From: Diplonema papillatum
Taxonomy: Eukaryota; Euglenozoa; Diplonemea; Diplonemida; Diplonemidae
Direction: 5' to 3'
DNA: 64,000 nucleotides
Assembly: GCA_030068145.1 (NCBI GenBank)
Contig: JAPJBO010000228.1
Coordinates: 186,001-250,000 of the forward strand
This document shows, piece by piece, positions 41,346 through 51,809 of this stretch (the stretch's first letter is position 1; each line of letters begins with the position of its first letter). A program made the translations under genes and the position numbers. The notes below the pieces were generated by a model that was given only the letters and a program-made list of their open reading frames with translations, did not search any database and was not told the origin of the DNA.

Positions 41346-43482
41346 TGGACCGAAGTGCGTACCGCCTTTGTTCGTTGTGGTCGACGGTTCCTCGTTGCCG
41401 CATTGTGGTGATGAAGTCTTGGCCGTCCGGTTGCGGTGGGTAGACTTGTCGTCGCCACTACTGGTGAAGGAAGTTTTCGTCGGCCTAGTATCGGCCGTCG
41501 CGCTCCCAGCACGAAAACCGAGGCTTAAGGGCACGAGGATCCCAAAGCAGAAGAACGCAGCTGCTCCACCGACGGCGAAGACACCGAAGGCGGCGGTACA
41601 AACCCCGTCTGCCGTCGCAGCTGCTTTAGGCGTCAAACCCATCACCGCGTTCTTCGCTGCCAGAGGACCCTTGCCACCTCCATCTGCGTCGGAGCCCTCG
41701 TCCGCGAACAAGCCTGCGGTCACTGTCAAGCCGACAATTGCAAAGGGGCAAGCAACGACAACCTCGAAAGCGCGCTGTTCGAAGTCGAGCGAGAAGGTTG
41801 CTGCCAAGCCGGCACCAACCCCGAAAGTGCAAAGCTCGAACAGAAAAGCTGCTGCCAAGCCAGCTCCGAAGGGCTCAACTGCTAAGGGGCAGACATCCGC
41901 CCCGACAGCCACGAAGAAGACGAACAAAAAGAAGAAGTTTGGTGCAACTGGAGAGGCAGCCTTTGCCGCCATAGACGAAGTGCTGAAGCAGATGAGCCTG
42001 CATCCTCGTCACGTATATGGGTGGAGCTCGGACGACGGATCGACGATGACAGGTTGCGACAACGGTGCCGCGGCGTTGATGGGGAAGGCGGCTGGGCGGT
42101 CTCTGGCGATGAGCATGGACGCTGCACACAGAATGCAGGTCAAGATGAAAATCTTGCTAGACTGCCCAGCGTTTAAAGACATGACGTCTGTGCTCCGCCA
42201 GATTAACAGCATCTTTCGGGGAAGCAATCTTCTTCGCCGGGCTCTCGAGGACGCGATGGGCCATAAGATGCCAAAGCCGGACGCGAGCTGGCGCATTCGT
42301 TGGATGAAGAAGTGGGAGAGGTCTTTCGCCAACGCTTGCACCCCTGGCATGCGGGAGGGATGGCTGGCTGTATTGAGTGACAGGGAACTCTTCAGCCGGG
42401 CGAAGACGAAGAAATCAAAAAAAAAAAGCCAAGCTGCAGACATGGAGGTAAAGCTTCTGAAAAGAGGAAAGCTCTGTGACCGCTTGCAGAAAGCCTCCTT
42501 CGCTTCGGATCTGAAGTATTTGCACGAATTGTTTCGTACAATTGCCTCCCCGCAGCTTGTTGCCCAGCTTGAAGCAGGACTGGCTTGCGAGATAGAAGGA
42601 GCCGTTCGCAATACTCAAATGCGACTGTGCAAAATGGCCATCGACAACACCGTTCCGAAAAGGTTTCGGGCTATTCACCAGGACATAACCAAACTTATGG
42701 TCCCGGAAGTAGTTCTTTCGGAACACGTGGTGCTTGCGAACCTGGTCGTAAGCTGTGTTCTCTGCAAAGAGGCGGAACTACGGCAACCAGGCTTCAGGAA
42801 TGACGCGTGGGAGAGTCTGTGCTCCTTTGCTGACGTACCGCCAAAGAGTCTGTTGCAGGAGTGGCAGACTCTAAAGGCTGCAGCCATAGCCTTCAAGAAG
42901 AGTTCGGGCGCACCGAACCCATTGCAGTTCTGGTCGGAGCGACTGGCCTCGTACGCGGACATGACAGAAAATGTCCCGCGCGTGGTGCAAGTTGCCATCT
43001 GCTGCACGTGCGCTAGTAGCGCCGGCGTAGAGCGTGACTTCGGTCAGATGCGGGCGCGACTGCCCTCAGTACGCAACCGGACGAAAGTGCCAAGCGTCAG
43101 TGCAGAGCTGATGTTGGTGAAAAACGGTCCGAGGGATGATGCTGCTGCAAGGGAGCTCATCGAGACCGGAAGTAGACTTTGGTGGGCGCAGAAACGTCGA
43201 CGGGCCGCTGGTGACAGCCGGAAGAAGACAGAACCGGCTCCAGATTCCAAGTGGGAAAAACTGGAGGCAGTTAATGTCAGGTTTGCCGCTGACGGAAAGA
43301 CTCTCTTCGAGAAGGCAGTTTTAGTGTTGACTGCATTTGAAGAAGAAGAAGAAGTTGAAGAAGTTGAAGAAGATGAAGAAGAGACAGAGGAAGATTCTAC
43401 GTCTTGCGGTTCGTCCTCCTCTTCCCTTTCCTCGTCCTCGTCCTCGTCCTCGTCCCCGTCTTCGTCCCGGTCCGACGAATGA
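41305..43482 (+). CDS. hAT-superfamily transposase-like protein
   Basis: The frame is open from within the tandem repeat; there is no in-frame ATG before 41992, so the true start or a first exon is unknown. The N-terminal third is Ala/Pro/Lys-rich and disordered. The core has SSDDGSTMTGCDNGAAAL then AMSMDAAHRMQVKMK, resembling the second Asp and C/H..H region of the hAT RNase H fold. The C terminus has FWSERLASYADMTE and SSAGVERDFGQMRARLPSVRN, corresponding to the hAT dimerisation block with its catalytic Glu (usual SSAxSERxFS). It ends with an acidic run (EEEEEVEEVEEDEEE) and a poly-Ser tail. No terminal inverted repeats were found, so domestication or a truncated element are both possible. 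Confidence 0.7.
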   Translation: MAAHVCSCREHACRGPKCVPPLFVVVDGSSLPHCGDEVLAVRLRWVDLSSPLLVKEVFVGLVSAVALPARKPRLKGTRIPKQKNAAAPPTAKTPKAAVQTPSAVAAALGVKPITAFFAARGPLPPPSASEPSSANKPAVTVKPTIAKGQATTTSKARCSKSSEKVAAKPAPTPKVQSSNRKAAAKPAPKGSTAKGQTSAPTATKKTNKKKKFGATGEAAFAAIDEVLKQMSLHPRHVYGWSSDDGSTMTGCDNGAAALMGKAAGRSLAMSMDAAHRMQVKMKILLDCPAFKDMTSVLRQINSIFRGSNLLRRALEDAMGHKMPKPDASWRIRWMKKWERSFANACTPGMREGWLAVLSDRELFSRAKTKKSKKKSQAADMEVKLLKRGKLCDRLQKASFASDLKYLHELFRTIASPQLVAQLEAGLACEIEGAVRNTQMRLCKMAIDNTVPKRFRAIHQDITKLMVPEVVLSEHVVLANLVVSCVLCKEAELRQPGFRNDAWESLCSFADVPPKSLLQEWQTLKAAAIAFKKSSGAPNPLQFWSERLASYADMTENVPRVVQVAICCTCASSAGVERDFGQMRARLPSVRNRTKVPSVSAELMLVKNGPRDDAAARELIETGSRLWWAQKRRRAAGDSRKKTEPAPDSKWEKLEAVNVRFAADGKTLFEKAVLVLTAFEEEEEVEEVEEDEEETEEDSTSCGSSSSSLSSSSSSSSSPSSSRSDE

Positions 43483-44934
43483 GCAGAGGTGACGCAGAGA
43501 TTTCTCGTTGCAAGAACGTTAGTGTCGAGCAAACGACATCCCTTGAGTTCAGCTCGGGTTCTGTTATTGCAGAAACAAAAACAAATGATTTTGCTAGCGT
43601 ATTCTGGAGGAAACTAGCTTCACGATCACATACTAACCGCGGCATACTTTTTGTGCAAGCCCGACGCTGGGAGACAGTCTCGTCTGATGACGCAGAAGCC
43701 TTCGTGCTCTCGCCGTTTTTTTCTTAGCTCTTAGCAAGGTGCAATAAGACCATCCTGTACAGGCATGGAACGACCAAACACATCCACTCCCCGATGGTGC
43801 AGATGAGCTTAATTTGCAACCAACCGAGCTACAGCAGTGAGCCTTGGCCAGTGGCGAACGAGGGTGGCAGGCTCGTCTACAAAGTGTGTCTGAGCCCTTC
43901 ATGAGGTAGAGCCGATGAACATGCATGAGCTTCGAGTATTGTCTGCGGGTCATCGCGCCTGTCCCGTGTTCCAGCGAGCATACCTTTCTGCAAAAACCTA
44001 GAGACAAGTCAATATCGAAAGCCCTGGTGAAGTTCAGACGTGCTAATGACTCGTCAAGCGAAGGACATTTCGTACCATAAACGGCTAACAGGACAATTCT
44101 GCTGGAAATCTCAGCTAGCTTGCCAAGCCAGCATCCCTTCTACCGTGCGCCGGATGGAGCCCTCCCGGACCTTCCCCTGTCACACAGCATCACGCGGCGT
44201 AAAAAGACCAATATCGACCGTCACACAGCATCACACGACGTAACCAGGCCAAATTCGACCGTCACAAACCGCCAAATTCGAGTGTAAGCCTGTAAGGCCA
44301 CCTGTTTGTTGTGTACCGTACCGTGCCCCGGGGGGGCTGCCCCCCGGACCCCCCATGCAAGCAGTTTGATTTACCGTACCGTTCGGCGGGGGGTGAAGCT
44401 CGGACCCGGAGTCGTGCGGGTAGGGCCATGTACTTGCATTTTTACTGAAACCTACCTACCGGTAAAACCTGGCGGCGAAGGTGGTCTGTAGGGAAAAAGT
44501 CAGCGAAAAAAAAATTTTTTTGAGTGCCGGAATGACCTAAAAACCGCGCTTCGTAAATTTTTTTTCGCCCCAATTTCCCAGGAGGTTTTGACCATTTCAC
44601 CTTAGAGAATCTGGTGTCCACCCAAAAAAAACCTAAAACCCCTGCTTGGCCCTTGGCCCCGAGGCCCAGATCTTATGTTCCACCCTGCGGGGGACAACCG
44701 CGACAGACTTGTCGATGATTCAACCCTGAACTACGACTGGGGCACAGGTTTTTATGCAACAAAACTTTCGTCGAAAGGGGTTCTTGCTGAGACGACTTCA
44801 TCTGCCCTTTGCAAACAGAAGTACGCGGAGGCGTTCAAAGAGTTCAGTACGGCGGCACAGGACCTACAACAACAGCTCAGCATTCCGCTTGATTCAGGCC
44901 CTTTTTGGGGGGTGTCCCAGGTTTTACCCGGTTC
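43483..44934. other. Intergenic with GC palindromes
   Basis: At 44160-44300 there is TCACACAGCATCACGCGGCGT and CAAATTCGACCGTCACA text related in reverse to 37975-38390. At 44312-44400 two facing copies of TACCGTACCG flank GGGGGGCTGCCCCCC. An open frame at 44675-44977 (FHPAGDNRDRLVDDSTLNYD) runs into the next inverted repeat; it could be a first exon of the gene at 45618, but this is unproven. Confidence 0.4.
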
Positions 44935-44938
44935 AACA

Positions 44939-45470
44939 TTACTGGGGGGGGTCGAATACAGGAGGTACCTTGAATAGAAGAGGTACCTTGAATACAAGAG
45001 GCATTTTGGAAATCTGGAAAAAGGTTGGATTTTTCCTTGGTCCGCATAACAGACCTTTTTCGACGGTTTTCTGATCGCGATGAGCTCCGATGAAGAGAAC
45101 CGTGAAAAATAGACCCGGGGACCAAGATTTATGTGCGTGGTTCATGGGTCTTTGCCAGATGCGGGGCACCGGGCGTGGAAGCCACAGGTTTTCAATAGAA
45201 AGGACGGGAATCGACCCACTGGTTGGTGACATTTCTTTGCTGGCCCGTGTAGCAGACCTTTTTCGGCGAATTTGTGCTCGCGTTCAGCTCCGATGAAGAG
45301 AACCGTGAAAAATAGACCCGGGGACCACAAATTGCGTGCGTCTTTCAAGAAGAAGGGTGCTCCCGCGGTTTCCGGGTTTGCGGTACTTTTTCCATTTCTT
45401 TTTCGGGAAAATTGCAGGATCGGCACGCCGAATAGAAGAGGTACCTCTTGTATTCGACCCCCCCCAGTAA
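44939..45470. mobile_element. Short inverted-repeat element (about 530 bp)
   Basis: A 32-bp arm at 44939-44970 (TTACTGGGGGGGGTCGAAT..) is inverted at 45439-45470 with one mismatch. Inside, a 40-bp segment (AGCTCCGATGAAGAGAACCG, then AAAATAGACCCGGGGACCA) occurs twice in the same orientation, at 45080 and 45288. No ORF of note. No clear target duplication. Confidence 0.6.
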
Positions 45471-45617
45471 CCCAATTCCAAGTTTTTTCAACTTTAACTC
45501 TAAAATACACAGCCGCTGCGCGCACTACAGTATCTCAGCTTCTGTCGAAAACGGTTTACCGGCACCGACCTGTCGTGCCAACTCGTAGCGAATTTTCTGC
45601 AACACCCGTCATTGCAG

Positions 45618-47087
45618 GGTTATTCGTCTGACATCCTCGATTCTCCGCAGCGGAAAGCGCAGTGTGAGCACCCATCGGAAAGCGAAGAACTTCTGGACTG
45701 GGACAAGGGCCTGGGCTTCACCGGGATCAAGAAAGTCGAGAGCATCACCAGCAGCAGGAGTGTGCGAAAAGGACGGCCCCAAACAAGCCCCCCAATGCCC
45801 CGCACCGCACCCGTGATCCGCCCCTGGAAGCCAGTCTATGAACTTCGTGGAAAGAAGTCGAAAGCTTTGAAGACGGGGTTTAGGCCAGGGCCAATGCATT
45901 TTGCGCAGTATCACTTGGACCGCATAGGACGACCCGCCTTGACAGCTCGTGTCAGAGACCCAAATGCGGAATCTGCCGCCCGCTCGCCCACTAGACTCGT
46001 CAATCCGCATGCGCCTTCTCCACCTCAAACAATTGGATCAGCTTTAAAAGAAACAACTGTCAAGGAGCCAATTTACCAATCACGTTGTGAGTCGCTTGAG
46101 GTGCACGCAAGAGACCCAGGAAAGAGCACCTTGCGCGGAGAAGCTGTTCATCAGTTGATGACACAAATAGATGGTCCTGCAACCACATCTTCGTCGTTGG
46201 ACGATGAGCCAGTTGGCAGAAGCAACGAGACAAGACAAAAACGGACTAGTGGCAATGCACACACCGAGGCCATTTTTCGTATAGAGCAAAAAGAAGAAAG
46301 CCTCCGCCCCGTGACAGGCCATGCAACCAACTTTCTCCGCCCGCTGCCGCAACCCAGAAAGCAGGAGCCGCTAACCGATATGCATCGAAAACCTACACAT
46401 ACAGAGCAATCTGACAAGCAAGCGTTGACTACCTCAGCAGCTAGTGATATCCTCGACCAGGCTTGCAGCATCATTAGTACCCCCAGGAAAAATCGGGAAT
46501 TACTCAGTGAGAGTCGTAAAATGTTCTTGATGAAAATTGATAGATTCGAGCACATGCAGGAGCACGGAGTAACCGAGCGTGACAATGACGACGCAGTGAA
46601 ACTATCGTGTGTAGATATGAAGGAAGCGACAAATGCAGACAGTGACGGCACTACATTGGCCGGGCGATCTCTTTCCAGTGTTAAACATGCTTTTGTGCAG
46701 ACGGATCCTAAAGAATCAGATCCGGTTCCAAGACAATCCAACAGCCAACCTACCACGGAGGAGCGCACCCTGCAACAACAGCACAACAGGCACGTGCCAC
46801 TCTCTGTCCAAAGGGGCACATCACCAGACCCCCCCGTCAAATCGAAGACGTGTCGCAGTGGTGGCTCGCAACAAATGCTCCACAAGGAAATCGGAGTCCC
46901 AGTACCTTCGGGTGCGTTAAGAAAAGGGGACGATGGAGATGAGGCATTTCACCGAGCGATTTGCAATGGATTCGTCGCCGACGTGCAACAGCGCCGCCTT
47001 GAGATGAGTACCCGAGCCGGAGTAAGCTTCGGTAGCTTTCGACAAGCTTTGTTTTCGCCTTCTTTTGTGAATAGCCACCGTAGATGA
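45618..47087 (+). CDS. Unknown disordered protein, last exon (489 codons)
   Basis: The frame opens after an acceptor-like CATTGCAG at 45617 and stops at 47087. The product is hydrophilic, rich in Ser, Thr, Pro, Glu and charged residues, probably disordered. A conserved-looking core lies near residues 55-110 (RPWKPVYELRGKKSKALKTG, then MHFAQYHLDRIG). A short helix occurs in DILDQACSIISTPRKNRELL. No domain recognised. Upstream exons were not placed; intervening repeats (44939-45470) would lie in an intron. Confidence 0.5.
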   Translation, partial: GYSSDILDSPQRKAQCEHPSESEELLDWDKGLGFTGIKKVESITSSRSVRKGRPQTSPPMPRTAPVIRPWKPVYELRGKKSKALKTGFRPGPMHFAQYHLDRIGRPALTARVRDPNAESAARSPTRLVNPHAPSPPQTIGSALKETTVKEPIYQSRCESLEVHARDPGKSTLRGEAVHQLMTQIDGPATTSSSLDDEPVGRSNETRQKRTSGNAHTEAIFRIEQKEESLRPVTGHATNFLRPLPQPRKQEPLTDMHRKPTHTEQSDKQALTTSAASDILDQACSIISTPRKNRELLSESRKMFLMKIDRFEHMQEHGVTERDNDDAVKLSCVDMKEATNADSDGTTLAGRSLSSVKHAFVQTDPKESDPVPRQSNSQPTTEERTLQQQHNRHVPLSVQRGTSPDPPVKSKTCRSGGSQQMLHKEIGVPVPSGALRKGDDGDEAFHRAICNGFVADVQQRRLEMSTRAGVSFGSFRQALFSPSFVNSHRR

Positions 47088-48481
47088 TTCATCGGAGGCC
47101 TTTCTGACGCAGTGCGACTGCACAATTTAGTTTGAGCGATTGCGATCTGACACCGCACAGTTATAAACGGGACGTCCTGAAATTGCTCAGTTCGGAAGCA
47201 ATTTGCATTGCATGGGATTTCCGATTTCTGTCCCGGAAGTTGTTCCAGAAGACATACCTAGCGACTGTTTGGAGCCACGATTCTGGCACGATTATTGTGA
47301 GAATCGTGCCGGAGTTAGACTATGTCGACATGCCATTGACACCGCAACCTCCTCTTGAGTCTTCTTCGGCTACGAGCCCTCTTTTACTCAGGCTTCTGCA
47401 GGCCTCGCAGGCTACCATCCATGCAGCGAGCAAAGGAACGAATATAGGGATGTGTACCGGTGCCCACTGTGTTGTGTTCAAGCCTCATTCAGGCTTTGTA
47501 TTTCGCGCAATCAAGACCTTGAGCTGTATTATAGGAACACTATTCACGGCGTTGTCAATTCACCAGGGATCCGTGTCCCGTTTGGTTATGACTTGACATC
47601 TGGTATGAAGTCAGCTTTGTCTTCTTGCTGGCCGTAGGAAAAGAGACAATCCAATGTGTCAGCTCGGTTTCTGCGAGAATCACACTTCTCATTGTGTCAC
47701 AAGCCCTGTCGACGCACCCCCCTGCTCTAACTCAACGTTACAAAGCAATGGAGCCTATAATGGAGCCTTTCCAGCACTATTGTCATTCCCTGACCTCGTC
47801 CTCTCTTTCACAACTCTGAAACCCCAGAAGGCTGCCCTGTCCAGTTTCGGCATCAACCTCTTGTTCCCTCGCAGGTTAGCATGGAATCGCGGGCACAGAT
47901 GACCATCCTGTAAGAGAGGTCTCAATGGCTAGCGCAGAGAGTGATGATGATGGGGAAACAAAGTACAACAGACAACTTTCAAAGGAAAGCTTGGATACGT
48001 GTGCATTTCACTCACCAAAGTGCCAGAGAGAACTCAAGAAAGCTGGCACTTTGCGCTCGAAGTAGGGCGGCAGTCAGTTTTAGCGAGCAAGTTACTATCC
48101 CCCACAGGTTACGGTAAACAAGAAATGCCCTTGCTTGAACAATTGGAGGGATGGTGGCGAGGGGCCAGTGCGAACGGAAACCAGCAAGTGGTCAGCTTTT
48201 CAACAGAGTGCGGCACACAAAAGTACAGATGCGAAACATGGGCGCAGGGGACCGCGTCCAGCGGAAGCCGGAAGCTGCACAGCGAAGTCGGTTTCCTGAA
48301 ACCTCCAGACCTTGTCCTCGTTGATTCGTGTTTACGAGCGGAGACTTTGAAATGTACCAGGTATGGTTGTCGTTGCCCAGCCACGAATTACAGACTTCGC
48401 TATAGCCTCAAGATTTATCAATGCGCGCGCGGTAAAGACCGGCGCACAGCGAGACTAGAGTTAACCCTCGGGCAACAATAA
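47088..48481. other. Possible gene remnants, unresolved
   Basis: Plus-strand frames at 47132-47596 (RDVLKLLSSEAICIAWDFRF) and 47452-47637 (ELYYRNTIHGVVNSPGIRV) overlap in different phases and both look partly coding. A 160-codon frame ends at 48481 (LKPPDLVLVDSCLRAETLKC). I found no splice plan joining them and no domain. Confidence 0.3.
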
Positions 48482-49119
48482 AGTTCAGGCGTTGCTAAGT
48501 TCGAGTGATGTTCGAGCGTTGCTAAGTTCCGGTGAAGCAAAGTTCGAGTGATGCTATGTTCAAGCGAATGCACCTTGCTACTAGACTAGGTGCCCCCCTT
48601 TTGACCCCTTTTGTGCAGAAATCCGCTGGGGGGTGACATACTCAAGGGTTTGCAGCGGTCATCTGAGCCCCGGCTGGGGGAGAAGTCCTCAGCAGCCCTC
48701 CTAGGACACGACCGACCACACCTCAGGGCAGGTCTTCAAGGAAAACGTGCGACTCGAACCGAATTTTGTAATGATTCTAACCGAAGATCTTTACAATGAA
48801 AATGCCGCGTGCGACTCTAACCGAAGATTTCAACGATGCTCACGAAATGCTTTTCCCCCGCTTTTTTCCCCGCTTCCCCTCCATTCTTGTGAAAAGTTCT
48901 TTGCTTGCAAGGCCAGTGACACGGAGGCTAGAGGACCCGCAAGACCCACAAGTGGGGGTCTACAACAAAGTGGCGAAGCAGCAACACGCCCACGAAGGTC
49001 GCATACCAGGCTTAGTCATCAAAAAATCCTCGCTCAACGTGGAAGAAATAGCTATTTATTCGCCGAGAGAAAAGTTGTTTTGTTGCACGAGAATTTTCCA
49101 GATTGCCACGAGAGCCCGT
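48482..49119. other. Short-motif repeats and spacer
   Basis: 48482-48575 holds alternating GCTAAGTTCGAGTGATG-type units, reverse of the repeat field at 63260-64000. At 48740-48840 a unit GCGACTC(T)AACCGAAGAT repeats twice. TGACATACTC with GGGGGGT at 48630 is related to text near 51320-51350. Confidence 0.5.
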
Positions 49120-50897
49120 AGCCACCTGGTCCGGGCTCCTGGGAAAGTCGAAGTTCCCCGAAACTCCCCGACACTTCCCCGAAACTCCCCGATACTCAGC
49201 CCGATTTTCGTGGGAAAAAGTGGGGCTGCCGGTGGGTGGGCAGGTGTACAGGTTGGTAGTTGAGTGGTATTGTCCTTTGACAGAGTGAGCCGATGCCTCT
49301 CATCTCACCTTTAAAACACGGCTGAGTCACGCATGCTCTTGACAGACGCTAGCGTCCGACATTTCGCACGCGCGTCGCAGTCGTTGGGTGGTATTGACAA
49401 GGAGTTTCATCGGACACTCGGATGAGCTTCGTTACTTCACTGCCGCAGGTTCCCCCCTGCTCTGGGAGGTCCGCTTGGCTGCCTTCGAGTTGCGTTTCCG
49501 CGTTGGTGTTGGTAGTTGAGTGGACATGGGTGGATGGGGGTGGGCAGGTCGATGGATGGATGAACAGGTGGGTAGTTGGGCTGACGGGTGGGTGGATGGG
49601 CGGGCAAGTGGGTGAGGTGTGCAGGTAGGTGTGCAAGTGTGCTTCGGACGCGGCTCTCTTGAGCCGTCCGTGTTCCTTCTCCTCCGATCCTCTTGCTCGG
49701 CCACCTCGACAGCTCGCAGGGCGTTTCCTGCGAGAGAACTCGGATTAGCTTGGACTCCTAGGCAGTTGTTGAGGCATACCCTGCAGCCTGCGGATTCGGA
49801 GGGCCTCAAGGCGAACCAGCAGTTGCTGGAAAACTTGCAGGACCTGCCTTTGGTCCTTGGACACAGGGAGGAGTCAGAACAGGACGCGTCTTGTGCGTGT
49901 GCGCAGGTTCAACCATCACCCGACTCTTCTGTTTACTGTTGCAATCTTCGGTACCACGAGTTTGCCATTCCTCTGTCAAACTCTCCAATTCCCTCTTGTG
50001 GGCAAGAAGTATTCGCGCCCGCCCTCTCCCGATGACTTTCCCACTTCTGACCACGCTGCAGCAGTCACGTGTAAACACGGGCAGACCCAGTGGTCCCCCA
50101 TCTGGTCCCGAACGACGAGCACCGCTCCTGCACCCGAGTTTAGCCTTCGATGTTTGGAAGCCGCATCGGAAACAATGGGTCAACCCATCCCGGAATTCTG
50201 AATTTGCGGTTGAAGAAGTGTCCACTTCGGAGTCCACGTTCACTTATGTGGGGAGTTGTAGAGTACGGGAGGAACCGGAAATCTCCGGAAAGATGGTACC
50301 CGCATTCCAACTCGTCTCGGGAAAGGTCAGTCGACGACCGTATGCAGGTGGGTGGAGGCCCTGGGACTGCGAAGGCGTGACCACCCCATAAGGAGGACTC
50401 TCTATCTTGCGTTATCTCTCTGTCCCAGTCGCCATAGCAACCTTATCCTCGCCAAGCATCATCCTGCAACTCTGCTTCCAGGATACTCCTCGCTCGAATT
50501 GCCGTCTTCGACCGTAACTGCCCCTGGTCCTGGTGGTTAGGGCTAGCATGCAAAGAGCCTGTGGCGATATTCTGCATCTGCTCTCTTTCGTGACTACCTC
50601 CGTGCTACCTCTCTTCGTCACTGGTACCTTACCTTGCACCTCTGCCCGCCATGGAGTGCACGTCTCTGTCTTCGATGATGGCGAGTCCTTACGCCGCCGC
50701 TTCGTTGCAGCAGCCGTCCTAGTGTCGTCGCCTTCTGCGGCGTTCTCGATGGCGGCGTTGGCGCCGGTGGTCGCTTCGGGCGCGAAGGCCCGCGCTTCCG
50801 TCTCTTCGCCGCCGACTCCGCACATCGGCATATCGTGCTGCAGGCATCCGTGGTGTGCGTTCCTGCAGCATTCCGCGATCGTCTTGCACGTCCCGCA
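49120..50897. repeat. Long dispersed repeat R, copy 2
   Basis: Collinear with 35084-36700. It differs by a 241-bp insertion (49268-49508) and by indels; one of about 75 bp removes whole codons of the minus-strand frame (near 50775). Right boundary taken where similarity fades after the TTGCACGTCCCGC block. Confidence 0.8.
49253..49523. mobile_element. 241-bp insertion with 15-bp target duplication
   Basis: TTGGTAGTTGAGTGG occurs at 49253-49267 and 49509-49523 and only once at the matching place in copy 1 (near 35207). The inserted 241 bp begins TATTGTCC and includes CAGAGTGAGCCGATGCCTC, which also occurs at 15111. A 15-bp duplication points to a SINE- or LINE-type insertion, but no A tail or B box is visible. 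Confidence 0.75.
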
Positions 50898-50900
50898 CCG
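50412..50900 (-). pseudogene. Cys/His-rich ORF in repeat R copy 2
   Basis: Minus strand, open as CKTIAECCRNAHHGCLQHD MPMCGVGGEETEARAF followed by a basic, Thr/Arg-rich tail and a stop near 50412. The zinc-ligand half matches copy 1, where the same join is broken by a 4-base change. The N-terminal half of the domain seen in copy 1 is missing. Confidence 0.4.
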
Positions 50901-51049
50901 CTATGCTCATGCCGTTTCGTACTTGGCCTGGCTTGCCATGCTCAGAAGCTCGTCCTCACTCGTTTTTGCAGCCATGGTAGCGACATCCTTCCCCGTTTTT
51001 GGCAGTTTTTCACCCCTTCCTGGTCGTGGACCATGGGAAACTCAAAGTG

Positions 51050-51130
51050 CCTACACGTCAGAAAAGTCCGCCCACACGTTAGAAAAGTCCGCCTACACGT
51101 TAGAAAAGTACGCCAAGAGCAGTGTAGAAA
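51050..51130 (+). repeat. 21-bp tandem repeat (ACGTTAGAAAAGTCCGCC), about 4 copies
   Basis: Units at about 51056, 51077, 51098 and a diverged fourth, in phase with codons (open plus-strand frame). Lies between repeat R copy 2 and element 3. Confidence 0.75.
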
Positions 51131-51392
51131 AGTCAGCGGACAGACACAGTAAAAAATCTTTCCGGCCATGCTACAGACTTTTAAACCATGAATCTCCCGA
51201 ACAATTGATTTTCCCGAATTCCGGGGATTAGAATAATCCCTGGAAAAACCCCCACAAAAAAATCCGCTGCGCGCGGCCGGACCCGGACAACACACTGGCA
51301 AGACCTTGAGTATGTCACAGGCCTTGGGGGCTGACATACTCCAGGGGGTTTGGGGGGGGTGCCATGTCCACGGGGGAGGGTAGGTATGCAAT

Positions 51393-51690
51393 ATTAAATT
51401 ACGCTCCTTCGAGGGGTCTCTCGGTGCCATCGTTCCCGACTCGTCCCGCTGAATTTAACGTACATTTAATGCTGCATTCGCCCAAACAGTTTCGGTGGTT
51501 ACGATCCTTAGCTGGCCTGCTAAATCTGTGGGACAGAGCCGACGGCGAAGACGGGACAGGCTCTGTGACGGGGGCGGCAGGTGCGCAACCGTGGCCGTTA
51601 GTCTAACACACGGAGTTCAGTTGGCGGCGCGCAAGCTTGCGTTTGCTGGCCGATCGTGCCATTCACCTCACGTGTCCATTGGACTGTCCC
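51393..51690 (-). repeat. B2 repeat of YR element 3
   Basis: 298 bp matching 53206-53503 with about two differences. The plus-strand text begins ATTAAATTACGCTCC and ends TTGGACTGTCCC. Confidence 0.92.
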
Positions 51691-51809
51691 TCCGCCGAGT
51701 CGGCCCTAGCAAGCCAGGGAACGCAACCTCGTCTGGGGTTCCCGGGGGAAAGCCCCAGGCACTGCCGAGGGCGCGGGGGGGGCTGGGGAGCGGAAGCCAT
51801 ACTCGCTGG

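Noticed and set aside
40788-41972. 394-codon minus-strand frame opposite the hAT-like gene
   Set aside because: Its N-terminal part is the reverse of the Ala/Lys-rich plus-strand coding and the rest is tandem repeat; the plus strand has the transposase motifs.
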